This document shows, piece after piece, positions 1 through 8,216 of a DNA stretch of 60,000 nucleotides. Where the stretch lies: the NCBI GenBank assembly GCA_950295325.1, contig OX485807.1, forward strand, positions 18,635,666 through 18,695,665, given 5' to 3'. The notes beneath the pieces are model-generated. The model saw nothing but the letters and a program-made list of their open reading frames with translations, was not told where the DNA came from and ran no database searches. This DNA comes from Polytrichum commune. Lineage: Eukaryota > Streptophyta > Polytrichopsida > Polytrichales > Polytrichaceae. A program made the translations under genes and the position numbers. Numbering within the stretch: position 1 is the first letter of the stretch; each line of letters opens with the position of its first letter.

Positions 1-131
1 AGTGAGACAATACATGTTCATTTGGACATGAAAATTACCTTGCACATGGTTCAATGTTGTAATAGATAAATGTGATTCTCAAAGTCATCACCTGGACTAG
101 GACGCTTAAGGGTGGTGGATTTGGCCTCACA
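1..131 (+). repeat. 3' end of an LTR of the TGTGAG...CTCACA family
   Basis: The last 30 or so bases (about 100-131, from GGACTAGGACG through AAGGGTGG to CCTCACA) match the 3' terminus of the solo LTR ending at 26545 and, more weakly, the one ending at 17767. Coding sequence of a Ty3/gypsy RNase H begins directly after it, so this LTR appears to have inserted into, or recombined with, that older element. The 5' part of the LTR lies outside the window, so the target duplication cannot be checked. Confidence 0.6.
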
Positions 132-534
132 TATTGCTTATGCTTTGCGAAGCAACAACAATGCGGAGGCCAATTATTCGTCCTATGAGGGAGAAGCTTT
201 GGCGGCAGTGTGGGCTATCGCCCATTTCCGATCATATCTTTATGGTCAGCGCTTTACTTTGGTGACTGACCATCAACCTTTACGGTGGCTCATGGAGTCG
301 GATAAGCTTACTGGCAAGCTTGCCAGGTGGGCTTTATTGCTCCAGGAGTATGACTTTGAGGTGGTGCACCGGGCTGGGATTACCAATATGGATGCGGATG
401 GACTCTCACGCAATCCAAGTCCTTCGGATGAGGACTTAACCGAGGCCCGGTGGCATGGAGATTGTGATCAAGAGGCGGTTCTAGGTTGGCATGCGGCTAG
501 CTTACCTCACTTTATTTTTTGGTGCGGCTGTTGA
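132..534 (+). pseudogene. Ty3/gypsy RNase H domain fragment
   Basis: The frame encodes the second half of a retroelement RNase H. Visible landmarks are the YEGEALAAVWAI helix with its catalytic Glu, the TDHQPLRWLM segment with the catalytic Asp, LARWALLLQEYDFEV, and the closing DADGLSR motif. The first strand with the first catalytic Asp is absent, since the sequence upstream is LTR. RNase H removes the RNA template during reverse transcription. The open frame runs out at 534, and the continuing protein is found in another frame starting near 500, which indicates a frameshift. Similarity is clear; function is lost. Confidence 0.88.
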
Positions 535-971
535 GGTTTCAATACAGGGCTCGGATGATGAGACTGATCAACCTCAAGCTATTGCGGATATATGGGAAAA
601 TCTTCCCGTATTGCACAAGCTCCAGCAGGGGACATTTTCTTCGTTTATTTCGGCAATGGAAATGGATAGGATTGGACATCGAATAACAAGGTTCCATTGG
701 GAGAACAATTTGTTATTTCGATTGTGATCAGATGGGACAAGGCGTATTGTCCCTAGGCCAGATCACAGGGCCTCCTTGGTGCGACAAGTGCACGAGGAAC
801 TTGGCCATTTTGGCATACGCAAGACACATTCGATGTTGTGTGGCCAATATTGGTGGACTGGCATGTATCAGCAGGTGGCTACTTATGTCGGGAAGTGTGA
901 AGTTTGTGACCGGGTCAGGTCTAGCTTTAACACCTTATCACCTCAGTTACAGCCCTTACCTATCATGGGGA
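535..971 (+). pseudogene. Ty3/gypsy linker and integrase H2C2 zinc-binding domain
   Basis: Two frames are needed. Up to about 727 the frame encodes an acidic linker (SDDETDQ) and a segment leading to WENNLLFRL. From about 776 a second frame gives RQVHEELGHFG, then YWWTGM, then CEVCDRVR, which is the His-x3/4-His...Cys-x2-Cys zinc-binding domain that precedes retroviral-type integrase cores. The frame then shifts again near 966 into the catalytic core. The fragment is part of the relic polyprotein, not an independent gene. Confidence 0.85.
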
Positions 972-1367
972 TTGGGCTACCGTTGGTCGCTAGACTTTAC
1001 GGGACCGTTGGTTGTCACGCCACGTGGAGCAAAGTATGTGTTGGTGATGGTGGAGCATTTTAGCAAATGGATTGAGCTTGTTGCTTTAGCCCAAAACTCT
1101 GCAGAGTTGGCCGCGGCCGCCTTTTTGGATCGTGTGTTGGCACGTTTTGGAGCACTAGCTGAGGTATTGACGGACCAAGGGAGGGAATTCCTCAGTGTTT
1201 TTGAGGAGTTGTGTACTAAGGCGCTCATAGATCACCGCACCACCTCTCGGGATCATCCAGAGGCGGATGGCTTGGTTGAACGGGTTGTTCAGACAACCAA
1301 ACGTGGCTTGAGGAAATATGGATTACTTCGGGGGAGCCACCGGGATTGGGACCTTATGTTGCCTTGA
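972..1367 (+). pseudogene. Ty3/gypsy integrase catalytic core fragment
   Basis: The frame contains the integrase core (rve fold) with its three acidic positions: WSLDFTGPL (first Asp), VLTDQGREF (second Asp) and EADGLVERV (Glu, 34 residues after the second Asp). HFSKWIELVAL is the strand between the first two. Integrase joins element cDNA to host DNA. The frame ends at LMLP with a stop at 1365-1367, and the next homologous segment is displaced by an indel, so the gene is broken here as well. Confidence 0.88.
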
Positions 1368-1408
1368 GTTGCTATGGGCTATTGATTTAGTAGGTAGGCC
1401 TCTTTGGC

Positions 1409-2066
1409 ATCCTACAACCCGTATCAGTTGTTGTATGGATGTGAGCCTATATTCCCGAGTTCTATTCGGGAAAAACTAGCTCATGTTGTGGATTTGGATG
1501 ACCCAAATATTTGGGCAGAGTGTTTGCAGGATCGGGCTCAATTCTTCTAGAGAGCCATGCCTATGGCCATGAAGAATTTGTCCATTGCTCAACACCGTGA
1601 AACATTGCGTTATGCACGCATTCGCAGTGGTGCTTACCGACCTCAGTTGCGGAGATTTCGACAGGGGGATTATGTTTATTTCCAACGTGAGGCGTCTACG
1701 ACATTGGATGTTAGGGCGGGGCGCATTATTCTTTGGGTGAAGGACGTGTTGCCGAGTGGTTTGTTGTTGTTGGAAGGCAAGGATGGTAGGGAATGTCGCG
1801 AGCATTCCAAAAACTGTACCCCATGTCATCTACCCATTGAGGGTACAATTCATCCTGAACTGGCCGTCGTGCCAGAGGGTCTTTTATGTTTTGTGTGTGG
1901 AGAGAAGAAATGAACGGCTACTATGCTCTTGTGTGAGCAGTGTCAACGCGGTTGGCACATGACATGCTTGAGGCCACCCTTGACTTCTCTACCATCTGGA
2001 GTGTGGAGTTGTCCTCGCTATCGAGGATCTTCGGTACTTGGTGCTTCCACCAATCGTATTCAATGA
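1409..2066 (+). pseudogene. integrase C-terminal region followed by a PHD finger
   Basis: One frame gives the end of the integrase core (SYNPYQLLYG, IREKLAHVVDLDD), then RRFRQGDYVYFQREA, typical of the nucleic-acid-binding C-terminal domain, and KDVLPSGLLLLEG. After HPELAVVPEG comes CFVC, CEQC, HMTC and a final WSCP: a PHD-type Cys4-His-Cys3 zinc finger in which the last Cys is Tyr. Two in-frame stops interrupt it: TAG at 1548-1550, and TGA at 1911-1913 inside the finger. Both are of the kind expected from cytosine deamination. PHD fingers read histone H3 tails; use for target choice is inference. Confidence 0.8.
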
Positions 2067-2337
2067 TTATGTGTGATTTTCATCATCTTGCGTCTGCCCA
2101 AATGGAAAATGAGGAGTTATGGCTTAGAGACGCAATTAACATGAGGCGGTGGGTTTGATTCTTTGGAATCTGATGTCCAAACATCAGAGGCGATTAAGGA
2201 TGGGGCTCATATTGCACCCAGCCTAAAGTTCTTTGAAATGACATTCACCACACTAGTTAGTTGCGGAGCAATCTTTCATTATCCATACCCTTTGGATTGG
2301 CATTGGTCCTAGCTGCTTGGCGGGACTCCATAGTCAA
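2067..2337 (+). other. noncoding 3' tail of the PHD gypsy relic
   Basis: About 270 bases between the end of the PHD-containing frame and the purine tract. No further domain is recognisable in any frame. Confidence 0.5.
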
Positions 2338-2350
2338 CTGAGGGGGGGCA
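2338..2350 (+). other. polypurine tract of the PHD gypsy relic
   Basis: A G-rich run (GAGGGGGGGCA) lies immediately before the LTR start TGTCGAGG. Such a tract primes plus-strand DNA synthesis and marks the internal/3' LTR border. Confidence 0.75.
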
Positions 2351-3208
2351 TGTCGAGGTGTGTTGTTTATGTGTGAATTTGCTATGTTTTAGTGTTGTTT
2401 GTTAGTGGTGGTTGGTACTCGAGTTGCAGTGATACACGATCGCTATTTACACGACAGCTACACGGGGGGATCACACCCCCTTACATTTCATAACCACGTG
2501 CGATAAAAGTTTGCTACCCTATATTACATGCCATAGATAATTTTTAAAATTATGATATTTTTTCTACATACACATAACCATTGATAATATCTTTTGCATA
2601 TTTTTTTGAAATTTTTAGTCATCTTCATTTTTGTAGTAATTTTTTTAGTTCAATGTTGCGTCATTCTAGTTAGAAACGGTATGTTTTATAAAAAAACAAA
2701 TCATCAAATTTGGTTACCAATTTTTACTATGTAATAGATACTATGTATATCTACTCATGAAAAAAAAATCATAAACTTTTGAACCATTTTGGTGATGCTT
2801 TATGTAAAAAGTAGATTTTGTTTTATCGCACGTGGTGTTCAACTTGACAATGAAGTGCACCCCCCGTGGACAGCTGTCACGGTATGCGGCGTTGACGGCC
2901 ATACCTTATCCATTGGGCTTCATCCATTTGGGTTTGGATGGATGAATCTAGATGTGGAGAGGAAGGCTTCTAAGTGAGCAGTCTCCTCCTTGGCTTGGCA
3001 TTCTTGCCAAGTCAAGTCTTGTGAGTAAGTGTATGGAGAGAGCTTGTGTGAGATGAAGATTGCATGTTTTTGCAATAAATCTTGAGTTCTTCTTTCCCTA
3101 CTTACATTCTTGGATTCTCACGTGGTGGAGTGAGAGATAGCTTGACTCATTGTGTGCATTTGAAGAGAGATTTAGAGCTCTTATGAGTGTTTGACTTTCT
3201 TCCTTCTC
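2351..3208 (+). repeat. 3' LTR of the PHD gypsy relic, carrying a TIR insertion
   Basis: It starts TGTCGAGGTGTGTTG right after the polypurine tract. A TIR element occupies 2461-2868; without it and one 8-bp duplication the LTR is about 440 bp. AATAAA at about 3074 is a candidate polyadenylation signal. The end is set by the point where a second copy of the LTR start begins (3209). I could not find a clean CA end, so the right border is approximate. Confidence 0.65.
2461..2868. mobile_element. 408-bp non-autonomous TIR element (MITE-like)
   Basis: The ends are CACGGGGGG and CCCCCCGTG. A longer imperfect inverted repeat continues inward and includes CCACGTGCGATAAAA at about 2494 against its complement at about 2820. 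The flanks are GACAGCTA (2453-2460) and GACAGCTG (2869-2876), an 8-bp target duplication with one mismatch. The partial LTR copy at 3209-3313 lacks this insert at the matching site, so it is an insertion. An 8-bp duplication fits hAT-type transposases; the terminal bases are not diagnostic. It has no coding capacity. Confidence 0.8.
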
Positions 3209-3313
3209 TGTCGAGGTGTGTTGTTTATGTGTGACTTTGCTATGTTTTAGCGTTGTTTGTTAGTGGTGGTTGGTACTCGAGTTACAGTGACATACGATCG
3301 CTATTTATACGAT
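3209..3313 (+). repeat. second, truncated LTR copy in direct tandem
   Basis: About 105 bases repeat the beginning of the LTR at 2351 with a few substitutions, starting exactly where the first copy stops. It breaks off at CGATA near 3313. It shows the pre-insertion state of the site now occupied by the 408-bp TIR element. Confidence 0.75.
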
Positions 3314-3645
3314 ATGTTGGACAATGTAGGGACCCTCTCGGTTCCGAGAGGATCCTAGGGTTGGGGGTATGCACCAGATTTTTGCATGTGGCCAAAAATT
3401 GCATCCCCGTTCATTATATGGTGTATTAGCTAGGATCCCCAATCAAATTAAGATTGTCTCCATTTATCTAGTGCAATCAAAACGAATATCATACCAATGA
3501 TGGTCACATCCCCGTGCACCCTTTTCACAATGGAAAACTTCCAAGCACATGCGCTACAAAACAAATGCAAGTGTTGGTTGCATCTGCTACTCCATGTTGG
3601 TGAGTGTTCGGACTCTGTTCAATGTGAATTTTTGTTCTTCTTTTT
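3314..3645. other. spacer with the CTCTCGGTTCCGAGAG palindrome
   Basis: No gene is visible. Near 3331-3350 the sequence contains CTCTCGGTTCCGAGAG, the same palindrome that recurs in every unit of the following 80-bp array, so this may be a degenerate outlier of that array. Confidence 0.5.
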
Positions 3646-4808
3646 GTAGACCAAATTCTTGGGTTTGATTCATAGGATAAATGTGTGTGTTTGGGATTAA
3701 TCTTCCGGTTCTGAGAGGGTAGAAGGTAGGCCAAATTCTTTGGTTTGATTCATAAGATGAATGTCTGTATTTGGGATTAGTCTATTGGTTCCGAGAGGGT
3801 AGAGGGTAGGCCAGATTCTTAGGTTTGATTCATAGGATGTATGTGTGTGTTTGGGATTAGTCTCTCGGTTCCGAGAGTGTAGAAGGTAGGCCAAATTCTT
3901 TGGTTTGATTCATAAGATGTATTTTTGTGTTTTTTTGGAGGCTCTCGGTTCCGATAGACTATTTGGGTAGCCAGATTCTTAGGTTTGATTCGTAGGATGT
4001 ATGTGTGTGTTTGGGATTAGTCTCTCGGTTCCGCGAGGGTAGAAGGTAGGCCAAATTCTTTGGTTTGATTCATAAGATGAATTTTTGTGTTTTTTTGGAG
4101 GCTCTCGGTTCCGATAGACTATTTGGGTAGGTCAGATTCTTAAGTTTGATTCATAGGATGTATGTGTGTGTTTGGGATTAGTCTCTCGGTTCCGAGAGGG
4201 TAGAAGGTAGGCCAAATTCTTTGGTTTGATTCATAAGATGAATTTTTGTGTTTTTTTGGAGGCTCTCGGTTCCGATAGACTATTTGGGTAGGCCAGATTC
4301 TTAAGTTTGATTCATAGGATGTATGTGTGTGTTTGGGATTAGTCTCTCGGTTCTGAAAGGGTAGAGGGTACGCCATATTCTTAAGTTTGATTCATAGGAT
4401 GAATGTATGTGTTTGGGATTAGTCTCTTGGTTCGGAGAGGGTAGAGGGTAGGCCAGATTCTTGAGTTTGATTCATAGGATGAATGTGTGTGTTTGGGATT
4501 AGTCTCTTGGTTCCGAGAGGGTAGAGGGTAGGCCAAATTCTTGAGTTTGATTCATGGGATGAATGTATGTGTTTGGGATTAGTCTCTTGGTTTTGAGAGG
4601 GTAGATGGTAGGCCAGATTCTTGAGTTTGATTCATAGGATGTATGTGCGTGTTTGGGATTAGTTTCTCAGTTCCGAGAGGGTAGAGGGTAGGCCACATTC
4701 TTTGGTTTGATTCATAAGATGAATTTTTGTGTTTTTTTGGAGGCTCTTGGTTCTGATAGACTAGATGGGTAGGCCAGATTCTTAAGTTTGATTCATATGA
4801 TGAATGTA
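3646..4808. repeat. 80-bp tandem array, about 14 copies
   Basis: GTAGGCC recurs every 80-81 bp (for example 3726, 3806, 3886, 3967). Units contain TTTGATTCATAGGATG, TGTGTTTGGGATTAG and the palindrome CTCGGTTCCGAG. There are two unit types: A with TTTGGGATTAGTCTCTCGG and B with TTTTTTTGGAGGCTCTCGG. A and B alternate through the middle of the array, giving a 160-bp higher-order unit. Reading frames across the array (repeating SYESN and RIWPT) are by-products of repetition. Confidence 0.92.
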
Positions 4809-4811
4809 TAA

Positions 4812-5273
4812 TTGACAATCTTTGTTCCAAACTTGTTGGTGGGTGCCACAAAGGTGGATATGAGTGTAGAGACGACATTGGACACCCAACTCCGTTTGTT
4901 GCTAATCCACAGTTTGAGGCTATCTTGCAAAGCATGGAAAACAATTGTGGATAAAAGTGCGGAGTTCAATGCTCTTTGTTTGGCTCAATATGAATACGCG
5001 ATGGGTCCCAATGCTGTCAGAAAGGTGTGTTTGCCACGCGAACATAACCTCATCACTCAATTTCAACAGAACTTGATGTGGTTCTCACATAGCCGCCAAG
5101 TCAGCTCACGGATTTCACGGAGGATTTTTATGCCGGACTTGGGGGATTTAACATTGCAGAAATTGGATGCGCTAAGGGATGAATTGGAGATGTCATTATG
5201 TGCGGTGGAGTTATATGGTACGAGCTTCCATCCAGGTGCACCGTATTGGACATGCCCGGCCGATAGGGTGTAG
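4812..5273 (+). CDS. hypothetical protein, F-box-like start of helix (fragment)
   Basis: A 153-codon frame at the edge of the 80-bp array. The segment LRLSCKAWKTIVDKSAEFNALCLAQYEY resembles the helix of an F-box (SLRLSCKAWK) followed by residues of that kind of plant protein, but the preceding LP-x-E core is not seen. It is therefore either a truncated gene piece or a chance match. The rest (RISRRIFMPDLGDLTLQKLDALRDELEM) has a plausible amphipathic helix. The first codons lie in the last array unit, so the true start is unknown. No neighbour helps to assign a role. Confidence 0.35.
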   Translation: MTIFVPNLLVGATKVDMSVETTLDTQLRLLLIHSLRLSCKAWKTIVDKSAEFNALCLAQYEYAMGPNAVRKVCLPREHNLITQFQQNLMWFSHSRQVSSRISRRIFMPDLGDLTLQKLDALRDELEMSLCAVELYGTSFHPGAPYWTCPADRV

Positions 5274-6010
5274 ATGGAATTTGCATTTCATTGCACATAT
5301 ACAACCTACATACATGTGGAATCCATATTTATCTGGATTCACATTTTTTAACGGGATACACATTTTTGTAACTCTTGAGTTTGGCACCTAACTTCACCTA
5401 CATTTTCTCGGCCAATCAAATATTTTGGAAAACGTTCCGCTCCTTCATGAGAAGGTCTAATAGTACTTGGAAAGAGTACCCTAGCTACTTGGGGCAATGT
5501 ATCACGTTGGACAAAATTATTTAAGTACACTTAAGTACATTTAAGGGCTACTTCACACACGAGCCAAGAGCCGTGACCATGAAATTGTGAGAGCCCACCA
5601 GAAGGTGTCCAAAGGCCGTCCCAAGACACCTCCAAAATTATGTACTGTGGTCATGGATCCTCAACTGTAGTGTGAAGCCATATGTGACCATGCCCTCAAT
5701 CAAATGCTATTTCAATGGATTTCTATTCATGCGAGTCTTCACACATGATACAAACAAAATAAATCAACGGTTGTGAATATTCAGAATGCCAGGGTGTGAT
5801 ACCATTTTTTGGATGGGAAGCATAAATTTTAGTTTTGAAGAGTAGATGAATGAGAAATTACATTCAAAACTCTTAAAATAGTAAAGAAATATGTAATTAG
5901 TCACTTAGGAAAGGAAGTGAGTCTGTGAGATATGAATTACTATGCCTGACCGTAATATAGGAGATCTCACAAGTCATGAAATTGACATGTGAGTATTAAA
6001 TGAAGCTTTT

Positions 6011-6022
6011 TAGTATCAGAGC
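6011..6022 (+). other. orphan LTR-retrotransposon primer binding site
   Basis: TAGTATCAGAGC, followed by TATAGTC, differs by transitions from TGGTATCAGAGC-CATGGTC, the site complementary to the 3' end of plant initiator tRNA-Met. A worn LTR probably lies upstream (about 5800-6008) and a 5' leader downstream. No gag or pol follows. Confidence 0.55.
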
Positions 6023-7364
6023 TATAGTCAAACATGACTCTTCAAGGGAAGAAGGATAAGAAGGAAGAGGACGAAGAGAGAAGGGAGAGAATATTAATTT
6101 TTACCTTCCTCTCGTGAAGAGAGTGAATGTGTCTATCATGTTTTGTCTTCTTCTGATTATCGGATGTAATCGGGTGTGAAACCCTTAATCCTGTTGTAAA
6201 TTCCTCTTTTGAAATATACCAATCTACATTTCAATCACCCATTCTCTTCCAATCTTGTTCTTGACTGCCAAAATTAAGAGCATTAATCTATAGTTTCCTC
6301 TCGTGAAAAGAGTGAATGGGTCTAGTCTGTTTTTGTTGTCTCTCCTGAATATCGAAAGGAAGTGGGTGTGAAGCTCTTAGTTTTCTTGAAATTCATAGCA
6401 TGAAATATATCAATCTATATTTCAATCATATAACTCATGACAAGTGTGGTCTTGAGTGTTGGAATTGAGAGTCTTGTAATCTGATTGGAAATTAATTCGA
6501 GAGTGTGACACTCTTGAATGCGAGAATGTAGTATTCGTGTCTGTGTTGAAGACAGATTAGTCAAGAGTCTCTTGGACAATATCTTAAGGTTGTGATTTTA
6601 AAAGAGGAAGTTTGTGTTGTTTGAATTGTTCGGGTGTGAAGCCCGTGAATCTTATTGTGTATCTTCTCGTGACATGCGCCTGACTCCAATTCCATAAACT
6701 GTTATTTTCCTACTTGAGTCTGGATTCCTGGAAGCAAGTACCCAGAGAGAGTAAGAACATGATAGTGTGTCTGGTGTGATTGCTTGTGCACCAGTGTTGC
6801 ACGAGTTCCTCTCATGGAAATATGACTTGATTGTTATAACCTAATTCAAAGTTAGTTATAAGACTCGAATGTTTCTAGAATTCGGTCTCTGACAAAATCA
6901 CTCATGAGTCAACCTCTTGATTAAATGATCAATGACGATCATACCATTTTGGGGTAGGAGTTAAATACGTGAAGTCTTTAGTGGTGTGTCATAAAAGGAT
7001 TGATACACCAACTTATGAAGCAAAATAATATTCATAGTGGAATTGAAGATAAGATATGAATCAAGTGAGGAGCAGTGCAGTTGTGTCTTGTCCATTAGAG
7101 CTTAAGAAGTGAAGCTCTAGTTTCTCAAGAAGACCAGAGTATCAATCTCTGGGACAAGTGTTCAATTTTAGTGAGCAATAGAATGCATCTTCCGGTTCTA
7201 AAGTGCCTCGACAAGTGGCACCATACTGAAATCGAATAGAAGGGGGGAAATGAAAGTGGTCTGCAAGACTGAGTAGAAGCATAATTCAATCACTACTGTT
7301 TCAAAATAAGTTTCAAGTAATCTATCAGGAAAATTTTGTAATCCGGTGCACGGGAAACTTAGTA

Positions 7365-7520
7365 GTGTGAGCGTAGAGCGGAGAGCGGAGTTTGGAGAGC
7401 GGAAAATTCGAATTATGGTGGGCGATTTTCATAGAAGGAGTGCCTATGACCGTGGATTTTGGAGATACTTTATATTCAATTTGTTGAAAAGGTACCCCAT
7501 TCCCGTGGATTTTATAACAC
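7365..7520 (+). repeat. dispersed GAGCG repeat, copy 1
   Basis: A cluster GTGAGCGTAGAGCGGAGAG is followed about 70 bases later by ATGACCGTGGATTTTG, then by CCATTCCCGTGGATTTT. The same order recurs at 7626, 13255 and 23154. Confidence 0.65.
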
Positions 7521-7625
7521 AATCTAATTCGAGAAACAAATAGAATGTGAAGGAGTGGAAGAATGTATTTGTTATCAGGGATCTTGTAGTGTAGTTTTCA
7601 AAAGGTCAAGGGCAACGACGCTACC

Positions 7626-7780
7626 GTGTGAGCGGTGGGACGCGAGCGGTGAGCGGTGAGCAGAAAAAAGTCAACGCTTTCCAATTATAGTAATAAAATT
7701 TCCAAATTTAGAAAATATAAATAGAAAAAAATCGTGGGACCTCTTTTTTAAGTAAAAATGATGGACCTATTTCCGTGCAA
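7626..7780 (+). repeat. dispersed GAGCG repeat, copy 2
   Basis: GTGTGAGCGGTGGGACGCGA and GAGCGGTGAGCAG are followed, after an AT-rich spacer of about 90 bases, by GACCTATTTCCGTG. Confidence 0.65.
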
Positions 7781-8216
7781 ATTTTGAGGGCTTTAAGGAC
7801 AGAGACTTGGTTTTACGGTACCTTTCAGAGAGACTAGTTCACATGATCTAATTAAACCAGGGAACTTTTGACTGTCCATATTATGGTGAGAGCCGCTTAA
7901 TCATAGGCTATGGTCACAACGTAAGAGAAAATTCTAAGTCAAAAAATTCAAGCATTCAAGCAAAGTAGCAAAACTCGTACCATTCAATAACATCTAAAAC
8001 TACGGTTGGAAGGAGAGACCCATAAATATTTAGAAACCTTTATAGATATCTAAAAATGAATACAATTCACATCATGTAGAAAATGATAGGTCTGATATAT
8101 CAGCGATATTTTCGGAAAACGTGCACTCATACTATAGTATACTCAACGCAATAGGAAAGACTTAGCGAGAACTTATAAATAAAGGGGGGGCAGCCTAGCT
8201 CCTATAGGTATCCACG

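Larger units (their letters stand above)
132..3208 (+). mobile_element. decayed Ty3/gypsy retrotransposon, 3' half, with PHD finger
   Basis: Domain order is RNase H, H2C2 zinc-binding, integrase core, integrase C-terminal region, PHD finger, noncoding tail, purine tract and 3' LTR. This order defines the Ty3/gypsy (Metaviridae) class. Reading frames change at about 500, 730, 966 and 1370, and there are in-frame stops near 1548 and 1911, so it is an inactive relic. The left part (gag, protease, RT) is missing because an LTR of another family abuts the RNase H. The PHD finger is the unusual feature and occupies the place where chromoviruses carry a chromodomain. Confidence 0.85.
5274..8160. other. 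long AT-rich intergenic region with retroelement debris
   Basis: I see no gene in these 2.9 kb. They hold an isolated initiator-tRNA-Met primer site (6011), a repeated CCTCTCGTGAAGAGAGTGAATG phrase (near 6110 and 6298), several GGGTGTGAAGC phrases, and two copies of a dispersed GAGCG-rich repeat (7365 and 7626). This looks like worn non-coding parts of retrotransposons. Confidence 0.6.

Noticed and set aside
3525-4944. Several minus-strand frames with repeating SYESN and RIWPT words across the 80-bp array
   Set aside because: They follow from the tandem DNA repeat. Unit length is not a multiple of three, words appear in shifting frames, and there is no other coding signal.
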